From contig CAYGSD010000003.1 in NCBI GenBank assembly GCA_964352625.1, forward strand, positions 186,001 to 250,000: a stretch of DNA of 64,000 bases, in the 5' to 3' direction. Below are positions 1 through 7,843 of the stretch, one piece after another; position 1 is the stretch's first letter, and every line of letters starts with the position of its first letter. Origin of the DNA: JAAEPI01 sp964352625. GTDB taxonomy: Bacteria > Bacteroidota > Bacteroidia > Cytophagales > Cyclobacteriaceae. The notes beneath the pieces are model-generated. The model searched no databases, was not told the origin of the DNA, and was given only the letters and a program-made list of their open reading frames with translations. The position numbers and the translations under genes were made by a program.

Positions 1-320
1 TTTAGGGCAAATGCCCCATCAGATGAGCCTCCCCCAAGCCCGGCACCCATCGGGATTACCTTGTGCAAATGGATGGCGACATCTGGTAAATCGTGATATT
101 GCCCGAGCAGCCGATACGCTTTGAGTATGAGATTGTCTGATGATTCCCCAGGTATTGACAGTCCACTTGACTCAAACGAAAATCGATGGCTAGGTATAAT
201 TTCCAGCGCATCACACAGGTCTAATGGATAAAAGCAGCTTTCAATAGTATGAAACCCATCTTTCCGTTTTTCCAGCACATGAAGGCCCAGATTTATCTTG
301 GCATTCGGGAATGAGATCAT
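1..320 (-). CDS. ispE: 4-diphosphocytidyl-2-C-methyl-D-erythritol kinase, partial
   Basis: This is the N-terminal part (about 106 residues) of IspE, cut by the window edge. The enzyme phosphorylates the 2-hydroxyl of CDP-methylerythritol in the cytosolic MEP pathway of isoprenoid synthesis. The ATG at 318-320 gives a product starting MISFPNAKINLGLHVLEKR, the typical GHMP-kinase N-terminus. The GHMP ATP-binding loop PMGAGLGGGSSD lies near residues 90-101. It begins 13 bases after the fabI stop, so it is probably the last visible gene of the same operon. The rest of the protein is outside the window. Confidence 0.93.
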   Translation of the reverse strand, partial: MISFPNAKINLGLHVLEKRKDGFHTIESCFYPLDLCDALEIIPSHRFSFESSGLSIPGESSDNLILKAYRLLGQYHDLPDVAIHLHKVIPMGAGLGGGSSDGAFAL

Positions 321-333
321 CCGTCAGCGTTGC

Positions 334-1146
334 TTACTTTTTGAGCTCGTCAATAATGGCGTCAGTAATTCCTGAAGTAGAGAAACCTCCATCATGCATC
401 AGGTTTTGCATGGTGACCATTCGGGTATAGTCCGAAAACAAGGTCACGCAATAATCGGCACAACTGTCAGCATCTGCATTTCCGAGAGGGGACATTTTAT
501 CCGCATAGTTATAGAAAACATCGAACCCTGGTACACCAGAACCTGCAGTGGTCATAGTAGGTGACTGTGATATCGTGTTTACTCTAATTTTTTTGTCCTT
601 ACCCAGTCTGTACCCATAGCTACGAGCTATCGACTCAAGTACAGCTTTGGCCTGAGCCATGTCAGAATAGTCTGGGAAAGTTCTTTGAGCGGCTATGTAA
701 GAAAGCCCAAGGACAGAGCCCCAATCGTTGATCGCATCCAGCTTCTCAGCAGTCTGCATCATCTTGTGAAATGAAAGCGCCGACACATCAAGAGATTTAA
801 GAAACCAGTCGTAATTCAGATCACCATAGTCACGCCCTTTTCTTACATTGGGACTCATCCCAATAGAGTGTAGGACAAAGTCTACTTTACCACCCAATGT
901 TTCCATTGATTTGGTAAAAAGATTCTCTAGGTCTTCAATGGAAGTGGCATCAGCAGGAATAATTTCTGCCTCGCATTTTTCTGCTAGCTTATTGATTTCG
1001 CCCATTCTCATGGCGATTGGCGCATTAGTCAAAACAATTTCTGCTCCCTCGGCTTTTGCTTTTTCTGCAACTTTCCAAGCAATTGAACTGCTATCTAGTG
1101 CACCTGAGATAATTCCTTTTTTTCCTTTTAGAAGACCGTGTGACAT
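334..1146 (-). CDS. fabI: Enoyl-[acyl-carrier-protein] reductase (NADH)
   Basis: FabI reduces trans-2-enoyl-ACP in the last step of each fatty-acid elongation cycle in the cytosol. The 270-residue length is normal for this atypical short-chain dehydrogenase. The nucleotide-binding segment GALDSSSIAW is at residues 15-24. The catalytic pattern SYIAAQRTFPDY followed by MAQAK gives Tyr150, Tyr160 and Lys167 in the FabI-specific Tyr-(x6)-Lys arrangement. It follows recN by 31 bases, and a TAnnTTTG box at 1173-1180 could give it its own promoter. The call is firm. Triclosan and isoniazid-type sensitivity cannot be read from the sequence. Confidence 0.96.
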   Translation of the reverse strand: MSHGLLKGKKGIISGALDSSSIAWKVAEKAKAEGAEIVLTNAPIAMRMGEINKLAEKCEAEIIPADATSIEDLENLFTKSMETLGGKVDFVLHSIGMSPNVRKGRDYGDLNYDWFLKSLDVSALSFHKMMQTAEKLDAINDWGSVLGLSYIAAQRTFPDYSDMAQAKAVLESIARSYGYRLGKDKKIRVNTISQSPTMTTAGSGVPGFDVFYNYADKMSPLGNADADSCADYCVTLFSDYTRMVTMQNLMHDGGFSTSGITDAIIDELKK

Positions 1147-1172
1147 GTTGAATGTAAGGTTAGAATGAAAAT

Positions 1173-1180
1173 CAAAATTA
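1173..1180 (-). promoter_or_regulatory. Putative -7 box upstream of fabI
   Basis: Read on the minus strand this is TAATTTTG, a perfect match to the Bacteroidota -7 consensus TAnnTTTG. It sits about 26 bases before the fabI ATG and covers the recN stop. No good TTTG -33 box is seen, so it may be a weak internal promoter. Confidence 0.35.
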
Positions 1181-2833
1181 GCTAATTCCTAGTAACTCTC
1201 TGGCACTGGAATACGCCGAATCAGTTGGTTCTTTTCCGCCAATCATCTTGGCAATTTCCTGAATGCGATCATCGTTTTCGAGCTTCCTGATTTTACTTAT
1301 CGATCTATCAGAAGTATGATCCTTGTACACAAAATAATGAGCGTCCCCTCCGGCTGCAAACTGCGGCAAGTGACTGATGGCAATGACTTGATGGTTTTGG
1401 GACATTTGCTGCATCATCTTGACCATCTGTATGGCTACTTCACCGGAAACTCCGGTATCTATCTCATCGAAAATGACTGTGGGCATGGCTTTCTTCCCGG
1501 CAATCAAATATTTGATAGCGAAAATGAGCCTTGAAAACTCTCCTCCCGAGGCTACCTGGCTAATGTCTTGTGGAGCAACACCCTTATTGGCGCTGAATCT
1601 AATTTCCACAGCATCTAATCCATGCTGTGAAGGTTCCGAATTGCTGATGTTGATGTCAACCTTGCCGTTTTCTATGCCGATTTTGTGAATAATCTTTTCT
1701 ATCTCGGCAGATAGATCCAAGGAAGATAATTTTCTGGATTCAGACAAAATACCTCCATCTGAGATCATCTGTTTTTCGGCATCCGACAAGGCCTTTTCTG
1801 CTTTGGAAATTTCACCATCGAGATTGGCGGTGGTCAAAAGTTCCTGGGCGAGCTTATCCCGGATTTCAACAAGCTCATCAGAGCTAAGAACTTGATGCTT
1901 TTTTTGGAGCCGATAGAGTAGGTCTAATTGCTCCTTGATTTTTTGAATACTCTCAGGATCGTATTCGATTTTCTCCATTGAGAAGGAGATTTCATTTTTG
2001 ATATCTACCAACTCCAACCTCGCACTCTCCAACCTTTCATAAAGTCCGGCAAGATCATCAGCGAATGAGCTCACCTGAGCGAGCAGTTGCTTTACTTCGT
2101 CAAGTTGTGAGAGGGTCGAGAATTCTTGCTCGTCCAGAATGGTTTGAGATTGGCTGAGTTTCAATTTTATATCCTCAGAATTCTCAAGAATCTGAAGCCG
2201 TCCTTCTAGCTCATCCTGATTCAAATCGTCTAGGTCAGCACTTTCAAGCTCATTCAATAAGTATTGTTTGTAATCAGCATCTTCCGCACTTTCGTTCGAC
2301 ATTCTTACAAGATCGTCTCGCCGCTTTTTAGCGGCTTCATAGGATCGGTAGCTTTTGGCGTACCCATCCAGCAACTTCTGATGTGCAGCGAAGGCATCCA
2401 GCACCTCGAGTTGGTATATTTTCTTACCTAATTGCAGGGACTCATGCTGCGAATGCACGTCAATTAATCTTTCGCCCAAAGACTTTAGAAAGACCAAACT
2501 GACAGGTGTGTCATTCACAAAACCACGCGATTTCCCTTTAGGATTTATCTCTCTTCGAATGATACATTCATCGTCATAGTCCAGTTCGTTCTCCTCGAAC
2601 AGAACTCTCAGTTTGTAATTCGTCAAGTCAAAGGTGCCCTCCACTATGCATTTAGTATCGTCCCTCAAAAGAGCCTTTGTGTCACTTCGATTTCCGAGCA
2701 GTAAGCCAACTGCACCTAGCATTATGGATTTGCCAGCGCCAGTTTCACCTGTTATGATGTTGAGCGTAGAAGAGGGAGACATCTCCAACTCCTCAATCAA
2801 GGCATAGTTCCGGATGAGCAAAGATTTAATCAT
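1178..2833 (-). CDS. recN: DNA repair protein RecN
   Basis: RecN is an SMC-like ATPase that acts early in double-strand break repair. The head is split: Walker A GETGAGKS is at residues 29-36, while the C-terminal half has the ABC signature ASGGEFSRL and Walker B VIFDEIDTGVSG. Long acidic coiled-coil arms lie between, roughly residues 150-370. At 551 residues it is full length. Its ATG overlaps the stop of the upstream PorD-like gene by 4 bases, implying translational coupling. The coaBC-porD-recN order recurs in Bacteroidota as far as I recall, so the link to secretion genes is probably only positional. Confidence 0.96.
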   Translation of the reverse strand: MIKSLLIRNYALIEELEMSPSSTLNIITGETGAGKSIMLGAVGLLLGNRSDTKALLRDDTKCIVEGTFDLTNYKLRVLFEENELDYDDECIIRREINPKGKSRGFVNDTPVSLVFLKSLGERLIDVHSQHESLQLGKKIYQLEVLDAFAAHQKLLDGYAKSYRSYEAAKKRRDDLVRMSNESAEDADYKQYLLNELESADLDDLNQDELEGRLQILENSEDIKLKLSQSQTILDEQEFSTLSQLDEVKQLLAQVSSFADDLAGLYERLESARLELVDIKNEISFSMEKIEYDPESIQKIKEQLDLLYRLQKKHQVLSSDELVEIRDKLAQELLTTANLDGEISKAEKALSDAEKQMISDGGILSESRKLSSLDLSAEIEKIIHKIGIENGKVDINISNSEPSQHGLDAVEIRFSANKGVAPQDISQVASGGEFSRLIFAIKYLIAGKKAMPTVIFDEIDTGVSGEVAIQMVKMMQQMSQNHQVIAISHLPQFAAGGDAHYFVYKDHTSDRSISKIRKLENDDRIQEIAKMIGGKEPTDSAYSSARELLGIS

Positions 2834-3723
2834 TCAATTATTGGCTTGAATGTTTCCGTTTTACTTGGATCAATTGAAGTCAAAATGCCGTAAGCCTTTT
2901 TGCGCACGGTAGGGCTGCCCTCTGAGAAGATTTTGGCCAATTCCGTGGCTTTGGCATCCATAAAACTGATGGTCAAAATGGATCTTGGTCTTGACCGATT
3001 GGCTACTTGAATTTGTTGTAGGGCTTCAGCAATTTTATTTCTGGCCTCATCCGGTTTTTCTCTGTAAACATCTAGTCCATGTCGATGATAATTGTAGAGG
3101 GCAGTTCGTATGGGTTGAAGGGAGGCGTTCTGTAAGTTTTCTATCAGCCAATACCGATTTCTATTGCTCCCGAGTTGCTGCCATCCTGGAAAGTTTGTTT
3201 GCTGGGCGTTGCTCACGATTCTGAAGGCATCCTGATAATGAGGGTCACCCTCCAGTTCTCCGAATGTATCATAATCCATCCCAATGATTACATAAGCATA
3301 GAAGGCGAGGAGGGAACTGATATTGTCGGTAAATGAATTTTGGTTGTAATTAATCGGCCGGCTGGGAACATAGGAAAATGACCAGTCTCGGTCAGCAAAA
3401 TTCAGTAGAATGGTTTCGTACTCGGTTCCATAAACTGGCCGTGAGGAAATAACCTGAACCGTGGCATCATAGACTCCAACCGAGGGCACGGCGGTAATGG
3501 TTATCAAGAGGTTACAATTAATGCGCTCTTCTAGCTGAAACTGGTCATCGGTCCATTTTCTGTTATTCATGAATTCGGCAATGTCCGTTTCCATTTGATC
3601 AAAAACACTTGGATCGGAAACCTGTACTTGCTGCCTGTCTATGACCACTCTGCAACTCAATTCCTGCGACTTCAAGAGAGAAGAACAAATGAGAAATGTC
3701 AATATGGTGAAGAGTACTTTCAA
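2830..3723 (-). CDS. porD: DUF4835 family protein, PorD-like (type IX secretion accessory)
   Basis: This 297-residue exported protein matches what I know of DUF4835, the family to which PorD of the Porphyromonas type IX secretion system belongs. It has a signal peptide (KVLFTILTFLICSSLLKSQ) and then the family-like start ELSCRVVIDRQQVQ. Its biochemical role in secretion is not settled. It probably acts in the periplasm. The start codon appears to be TTG at 3721-3723, overlapping the coaBC stop as TTGA, so translation is likely coupled. No other T9SS gene is in the window. The family call is fairly sure, the role less so. Confidence 0.8.
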   Translation of the reverse strand: MKVLFTILTFLICSSLLKSQELSCRVVIDRQQVQVSDPSVFDQMETDIAEFMNNRKWTDDQFQLEERINCNLLITITAVPSVGVYDATVQVISSRPVYGTEYETILLNFADRDWSFSYVPSRPINYNQNSFTDNISSLLAFYAYVIIGMDYDTFGELEGDPHYQDAFRIVSNAQQTNFPGWQQLGSNRNRYWLIENLQNASLQPIRTALYNYHRHGLDVYREKPDEARNKIAEALQQIQVANRSRPRSILTISFMDAKATELAKIFSEGSPTVRKKAYGILTSIDPSKTETFKPIIE

Positions 3724-4919
3724 GAAATCTTATCAGCGATCAGTTGGACAATGTCTTTGGCAAGTTCGGCTTTAGATTTTAACCCAATGCTGACCTCATT
3801 ATTGTCTTTGTCGAAGATAGAAACTTTGTTGGTATCATGTGAAAATCCCGCTCCGCTATCTTGGAGGGAATTCAAGACGATAAGATCGAAATTCTTCTTT
3901 TCCAACTTCTTAAGGGCGTTCGCCTTCTCGTTTGAAGTTTCAAGTGCAAAACCAACGGAAAACTGATGCTTTTTCTTTTTGCCTAGTTCAAATGCTATAT
4001 CTGGATTTGGCACTAACTCCAACTTCAAGTTTTCCCCATTTCTCTTGATTTTTTCTTGAGAAATATTACTCACACCATAGTCAGAAACAGCAGCTGCAAA
4101 CACAGCAATATCCGAATTTTTAAAGTTCTCCTCGGCAGCTTTCATCATCTCATTGGCGGATTCAACTTTAATGATTTTTAAATAGGCACTCTCTCTAGGA
4201 ATAAAATCGGCCGGTCCCGTAATAAAGGTGACCTTGGCTCCTGAGTCCAAAAAGGCTTGCGCAAGTGCTGTGCCCATCTTACCACTCGAATGATTGCTGA
4301 TGTATCGAACCGGATCAATGGCTTCCTGAGTAGGTCCTGAGGTAATCAAGACCTTTTTCCCCTCTAGCTGATTAGAATTATGAAAGTGCTTTTCGATAGC
4401 TGCAAGCAGGTGCTCCGGCTCTGCCATGCGGCCTTGACCTTCCAAACCGCTCGCCAATTCTCCATCCTCAGCATCGATAACGGTGTTACCAAATGAACGA
4501 ACTTTTTCAAGATTAGCTAGGGTAGTGGGATGTTTGTACATGTCCAAGTCCATGGCCGGTGCTAGCATGATTGGACACTTAGCTGATAGATAGGTAGCGC
4601 AGAGCAAATTGTCGCAGTAGCCATTCGCCAATTTTGCTAAGCTGTTAGCTGTTAGTGGCGCAATGATCATCAAGTCTGCCCAAAGAGCCAGTTCCACGTG
4701 ATTGTTCCATTCCCCTGTTTCTGACTTGAAATAGTCAGAATAAACGGGGTTTTTAGAAAGAGTGGATAGGGTAAGAGGGGGGATGAAAGCCTTGGCTGAT
4801 TCGGTCATTACGACCTTAACATCAGCATTTGCTTTTTTAAGCAAGCGCACAAAAAAAGCGGCTTTATAGGCTGCAATAGAACCCGTCACCGCTAAAAGTA
4901 TTTTTTTGCCGGTCAGCAT
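3720..4919 (-). CDS. coaBC: Bifunctional phosphopantothenoylcysteine decarboxylase / phosphopantothenate-cysteine ligase
   Basis: CoaBC joins cysteine to 4'-phosphopantothenate (CoaB) and decarboxylates the product (CoaC) in coenzyme A synthesis. CoaC spans about residues 1-185, with the flavin-site region APLTANS at 87-93 and catalytic His74 in NNHVELALWAD. CoaB spans about 190-399, with GPTQEAIDPVRYISNHSSGK. Two CoaC positions differ from the E. coli pattern: PAMDLDMY at 121-128 has Asp for the usual Asn, and ELASG at 154-158 has Ser where E. coli has the active-site Cys. I believe both are common in Bacteroidota. It is followed closely by porD. Confidence 0.95.
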   Translation of the reverse strand: MLTGKKILLAVTGSIAAYKAAFFVRLLKKANADVKVVMTESAKAFIPPLTLSTLSKNPVYSDYFKSETGEWNNHVELALWADLMIIAPLTANSLAKLANGYCDNLLCATYLSAKCPIMLAPAMDLDMYKHPTTLANLEKVRSFGNTVIDAEDGELASGLEGQGRMAEPEHLLAAIEKHFHNSNQLEGKKVLITSGPTQEAIDPVRYISNHSSGKMGTALAQAFLDSGAKVTFITGPADFIPRESAYLKIIKVESANEMMKAAEENFKNSDIAVFAAAVSDYGVSNISQEKIKRNGENLKLELVPNPDIAFELGKKKKHQFSVGFALETSNEKANALKKLEKKNFDLIVLNSLQDSGAGFSHDTNKVSIFDKDNNEVSIGLKSKAELAKDIVQLIADKIS

Positions 4920-4932
4920 GACCAGAATCTAA

Positions 4933-5259
4933 TTAAAGTTCCGCTGATTCGTCAGTCTCTTCTACTGGAAGTCTGTAATTCAGTTTGTCCTCAAGAAATT
5001 CATCTGTCGCTGCTGTACTTGGCTTTGGCATGCGCTCGTAGAATTTTGAGATTTCTATCTGTTCTCTGTTTTCGAATATTTCTTCCAGATTATCAACAGA
5101 AGAAGCGAATTCAGCAAGTTTACTGTTCAATTCTTCTTTGATAGTCGCACTGATCTGGCGCGATCTTTTCCCAATCACAACCAAAGACTCGTATATATTT
5201 TGAGTTGGTTCAGCTATTGTTCTACACTCTCTTGTTTCTAATGATGCGTTTGTGCTCAT
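4933..5259 (-). CDS. rpoZ: DNA-directed RNA polymerase omega subunit-like protein
   Basis: This 108-residue protein resembles the Bacteroidota omega/RPB6-like subunit, which helps assemble and stabilise RNA polymerase around beta-prime. The segment NIYESLVVIGKRSRQISATIKEE contains the helix and basic residues expected of omega. The C-terminus is acidic and rich in Glu. Its ATG overlaps the bamD stop as ATGA (5256-5259), and coaBC follows after 13 bases. The position between an envelope lipoprotein and coaBC fits the usual rpoZ-coaBC linkage in bacteria. Confidence 0.85.
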   Translation of the reverse strand: MSTNASLETRECRTIAEPTQNIYESLVVIGKRSRQISATIKEELNSKLAEFASSVDNLEEIFENREQIEISKFYERMPKPSTAATDEFLEDKLNYRLPVEETDESAEL

Positions 5260-6077
5260 GTGTCCTTTTGATTTCGATCGGCAAATTTAGCTAATTCTTC
5301 TCGGCTTTTAACGAAGTATTGTTCAGCTTCTTTTAAATATTTGCTACTCGGATATTTCTCAATAAAATTTTGATATCTCTCAATGCATACTTGAAAGCGT
5401 TCTTCTTGTTTATCAGGTATACTCGCCTTTGCATAGTCGTACATTGTTTCCACTCCAATGTAACTAACTTCCTCGTTGAATTCGGAATCCGGGAAGTCTT
5501 TATGGAAATTATCAAAGACGACCATAGCAGCCTTGTATCGTCGTATTTTGTAGTAAAGTTTGGCATTGTTGTACGCCTTGGTTTCTAGTTTCACCTGAAG
5601 TTCACTTATCAAACTATCCGATGTGACTACTTGCTCAGAGGCAGGATATTTTTCTATGTAAGTCTGAAGGGCATCTATCGCTTCGTATGTTGAGGTTTGG
5701 TCCAGGTTGTATTCAGGCGATTGCAGGTAAAGCGAAATAGCGCGCATGTACTCAGCTTCCATAACATATTCACTTCGACCATATGTTCGTACAAACTCTC
5801 CGAACTGGTGTGCACTTAGGATATATTGGCCTTGATGATAGTAGGCATAGGCGAAATAGAAATTACCAAGTTCAGCCTCCTTTGTTCCTCTGATGATGGG
5901 TAAGATTTCTTCAAGAAGCACTTCGGCTTTCTGGTACTTTTCTCTCTTGTAATAATCCAGAGCAGCATCGTACTTCAACCTCCAGTCTGGGCTTTTCTGA
6001 ATTTTCCTGAATTTGCTGCAGGAGGAAGAGAAAATGATGATTAGAGCTAAAAATGAAAATTGGAGTACAGACCTCAT
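5256..6077 (-). CDS. bamD: Outer membrane protein assembly factor BamD
   Basis: BamD is the essential lipoprotein partner of BamA in outer-membrane beta-barrel assembly. The first in-frame start at 6098 is TTG. I prefer the ATG at 6075-6077, because it puts the lipoprotein signal MRSVLQFSFLALIIIFSSSC at the N-terminus, with the lipid-modified Cys at residue 20. It is followed by repeated TPR-like helices such as KYDAALDYYKREKYQKAEVL and YHQGQYILSAHQFGEF. At 273 residues its length fits the family. A TAnnTTTG box lies just upstream at 6096-6103. The stop overlaps the omega gene start by 4 bases. Confidence 0.92.
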   Translation of the reverse strand: MRSVLQFSFLALIIIFSSSCSKFRKIQKSPDWRLKYDAALDYYKREKYQKAEVLLEEILPIIRGTKEAELGNFYFAYAYYHQGQYILSAHQFGEFVRTYGRSEYVMEAEYMRAISLYLQSPEYNLDQTSTYEAIDALQTYIEKYPASEQVVTSDSLISELQVKLETKAYNNAKLYYKIRRYKAAMVVFDNFHKDFPDSEFNEEVSYIGVETMYDYAKASIPDKQEERFQVCIERYQNFIEKYPSSKYLKEAEQYFVKSREELAKFADRNQKDT

Positions 6078-6095
6078 GGACGATAAAATTGGTCG

Positions 6096-6103
6096 CAAAA
6101 GTA
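6096..6103 (-). promoter_or_regulatory. Putative -7 box upstream of bamD
   Basis: On the minus strand this reads TACTTTTG and continues GCGACC. It is a perfect TAnnTTTG match ending 19 bases before the chosen bamD ATG, which supports that start over the TTG at 6098. The 13-base string TACTTTTGCGACC recurs in front of the aminotransferase at 49975-49982. Confidence 0.5.
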
Positions 6104-6138
6104 TAAGAGTTAATGCTAAAAGCGCAGAGAAGCTGGAA

Positions 6139-7797
6139 TCAATCCGATCCCTTTACCTCTTTTTTAACATTTTTTTTGTCCATCAATTCTTTTTTGGTCG
6201 GAATCATCCCTTCTGGATCCAGAATGACGGATGGGATCTTCGAATCTATCGGCTCGTCTTTTTCAACGGGCACTGATTTATGTAAAACTTCTAATAAAGT
6301 AGGTCTTTCGTTTCCTCGCCAGAGGAAGCCTTGAAGTTTCTGAACGTCTGGGGTTAATTCGTGGGGTGGAATAAAGCGAGCTTCAGGTTTCACGTAAGCG
6401 CTGATGTTTCGCAAGCTTCTTCCTTCAAATCGTAGTTTCAGGTTGCTGCATAGGATTCGATTCATACCCATCAATATAGAATCTCCTTCTGCCAGTGCAT
6501 AGTATATCACTTCTCCATTTCCGTTGACATCTACTTCATCTATGTTGCCATGTCTGAAGTGAGCGACCATGTTCCTTCCCTTGATTTGGTTATGATTCAC
6601 CAATGTGTCTTCGGAAGACATAAAAGCATTCTTTCTTAAGAACATCTTATTGATCGTACTGTCCGAAAGAAGGATGTTGATGGTGTCGGCTTCTATCTGA
6701 TTATTCTTGCTCCACATGATGGGATCATGATACATGTAGATCATCGAATCAGAAAGATGATAGGCCGCTGAATCGGCTAATCCTTGAAGGTTAGACTTAA
6801 AGACCTTGACATTATTGTACGCCAATATCCGCTTAATAGAATCCACCTCGCTCTCAATGTAAATGAGCGTATCTGCTGATAAATAAAAAGTGTCCGTTTT
6901 GAGGATACGCTTCATTACAGGATTTCCATAGATCTTACTTAATCCATTGGCCTCATCATTGTAACCCTCATCACCAATTATGATTACGTCTTTTTCCTTG
7001 GCAATGAGTTTCACATTGCCAATGGCCTTATAATATTTCTGAGCTTGGTCGAAGAACAGGTCATCACCTTCGAGAAAGTTATTTGGCGTTTCGACTTTCC
7101 CTTCTACAAATAAGGATTGATCAATCTCTGTTCGGAATTCACCACCATTTGAATAGAGCGTGCTCTGCTTGGTTGAATCATTATCAGTGCTATTACTAAT
7201 GATTTCTGTCTTACCAGGCGTTGTTGCCACTTTGGTGCTGGTGTTATAGTGTAAGTCCTGACTTTTCAAAACGTACTTTGGGGCCACCAATACCACATCA
7301 GTTTTGAATGTCGCATATTTCTGCTTTGCGTAATAGTAGCCAATCTTACTTGTCAAAGTATTGGTACTATCTACGAGCTTTCCACCATTGAAATAATGCC
7401 CGATTTCTTCATCCATGTTGTAGTCCAGATTGTCCGTCGTTAACCTGCTTTGACCTTTAGTATAGACTACCTTTTGCCGTAGCTCGGCCTTTCTGGTGTT
7501 GCCATCATAGTACAGTTTTCTGGCCGTAATGGTGACAGAATCATCTACAATCCGAACATATCCAAATGCTTCCATGGCATTTCTCTTTCGGTAGAAATAG
7601 GAGCTGTCACAGTATATGGTGGTGTTTTTTTGTGTAAAAACCACATTGTCAAGGAGACGCTGAACCTTCTCACCCTTGATCGTGAGCACCTCCATGCTGC
7701 CCTGAGCCTTGTACTTCACTTTATCATTTCGCTGAGCCGTTGCACTAAGCCCGAAGATCAGTACCAATAAAAAAGTGATTTGTTTTACCTTTCGCAT
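6139..7797 (-). CDS. OstA-like protein (LPS transport OstA/LptA-type beta-jellyroll)
   Basis: This 552-residue exported protein begins with a signal peptide (MRKVKQITFLLVLIFGLSATA) and continues as repeated short beta-strand units with the OstA_N look, for example VTITARKLYYDGNTRKAELR and LTTDNLDYNMDEEIGHYFNG. Such units form the groove that carries lipopolysaccharide through the periplasm in LptA and LptD. It lacks an obvious C-terminal LptD barrel, so it is best called an OstA-like periplasmic protein of the Lpt bridge type. It opens the minus-strand operon leading to bamD and has a -7 box at 7805-7812. Confidence 0.82.
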   Translation of the reverse strand: MRKVKQITFLLVLIFGLSATAQRNDKVKYKAQGSMEVLTIKGEKVQRLLDNVVFTQKNTTIYCDSSYFYRKRNAMEAFGYVRIVDDSVTITARKLYYDGNTRKAELRQKVVYTKGQSRLTTDNLDYNMDEEIGHYFNGGKLVDSTNTLTSKIGYYYAKQKYATFKTDVVLVAPKYVLKSQDLHYNTSTKVATTPGKTEIISNSTDNDSTKQSTLYSNGGEFRTEIDQSLFVEGKVETPNNFLEGDDLFFDQAQKYYKAIGNVKLIAKEKDVIIIGDEGYNDEANGLSKIYGNPVMKRILKTDTFYLSADTLIYIESEVDSIKRILAYNNVKVFKSNLQGLADSAAYHLSDSMIYMYHDPIMWSKNNQIEADTINILLSDSTINKMFLRKNAFMSSEDTLVNHNQIKGRNMVAHFRHGNIDEVDVNGNGEVIYYALAEGDSILMGMNRILCSNLKLRFEGRSLRNISAYVKPEARFIPPHELTPDVQKLQGFLWRGNERPTLLEVLHKSVPVEKDEPIDSKIPSVILDPEGMIPTKKELMDKKNVKKEVKGSD

Positions 7798-7804
7798 TCT
7801 TTCA

Positions 7805-7812
7805 CAAAGCTA
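7805..7812 (-). promoter_or_regulatory. Putative -7 box for the ostA-like to ispE operon
   Basis: On the minus strand this reads TAGCTTTG, a perfect TAnnTTTG match ending 8 bases before the OstA-like ATG at 7797. That would give a leader of only a few bases. No clear -33 TTTG is seen. It lies in the 46-base divergent gap with tilS. Confidence 0.5.
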
Positions 7813-7843
7813 CTAAACACCCGAGCCTTAACGGAAATTCTGA

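Noticed and set aside
848..1168. Plus-strand open frame opposite fabI
   Set aside because: It lies on the antisense strand of a clear fabI gene and shows no protein motif; the same holds for many other frames opposite real genes.
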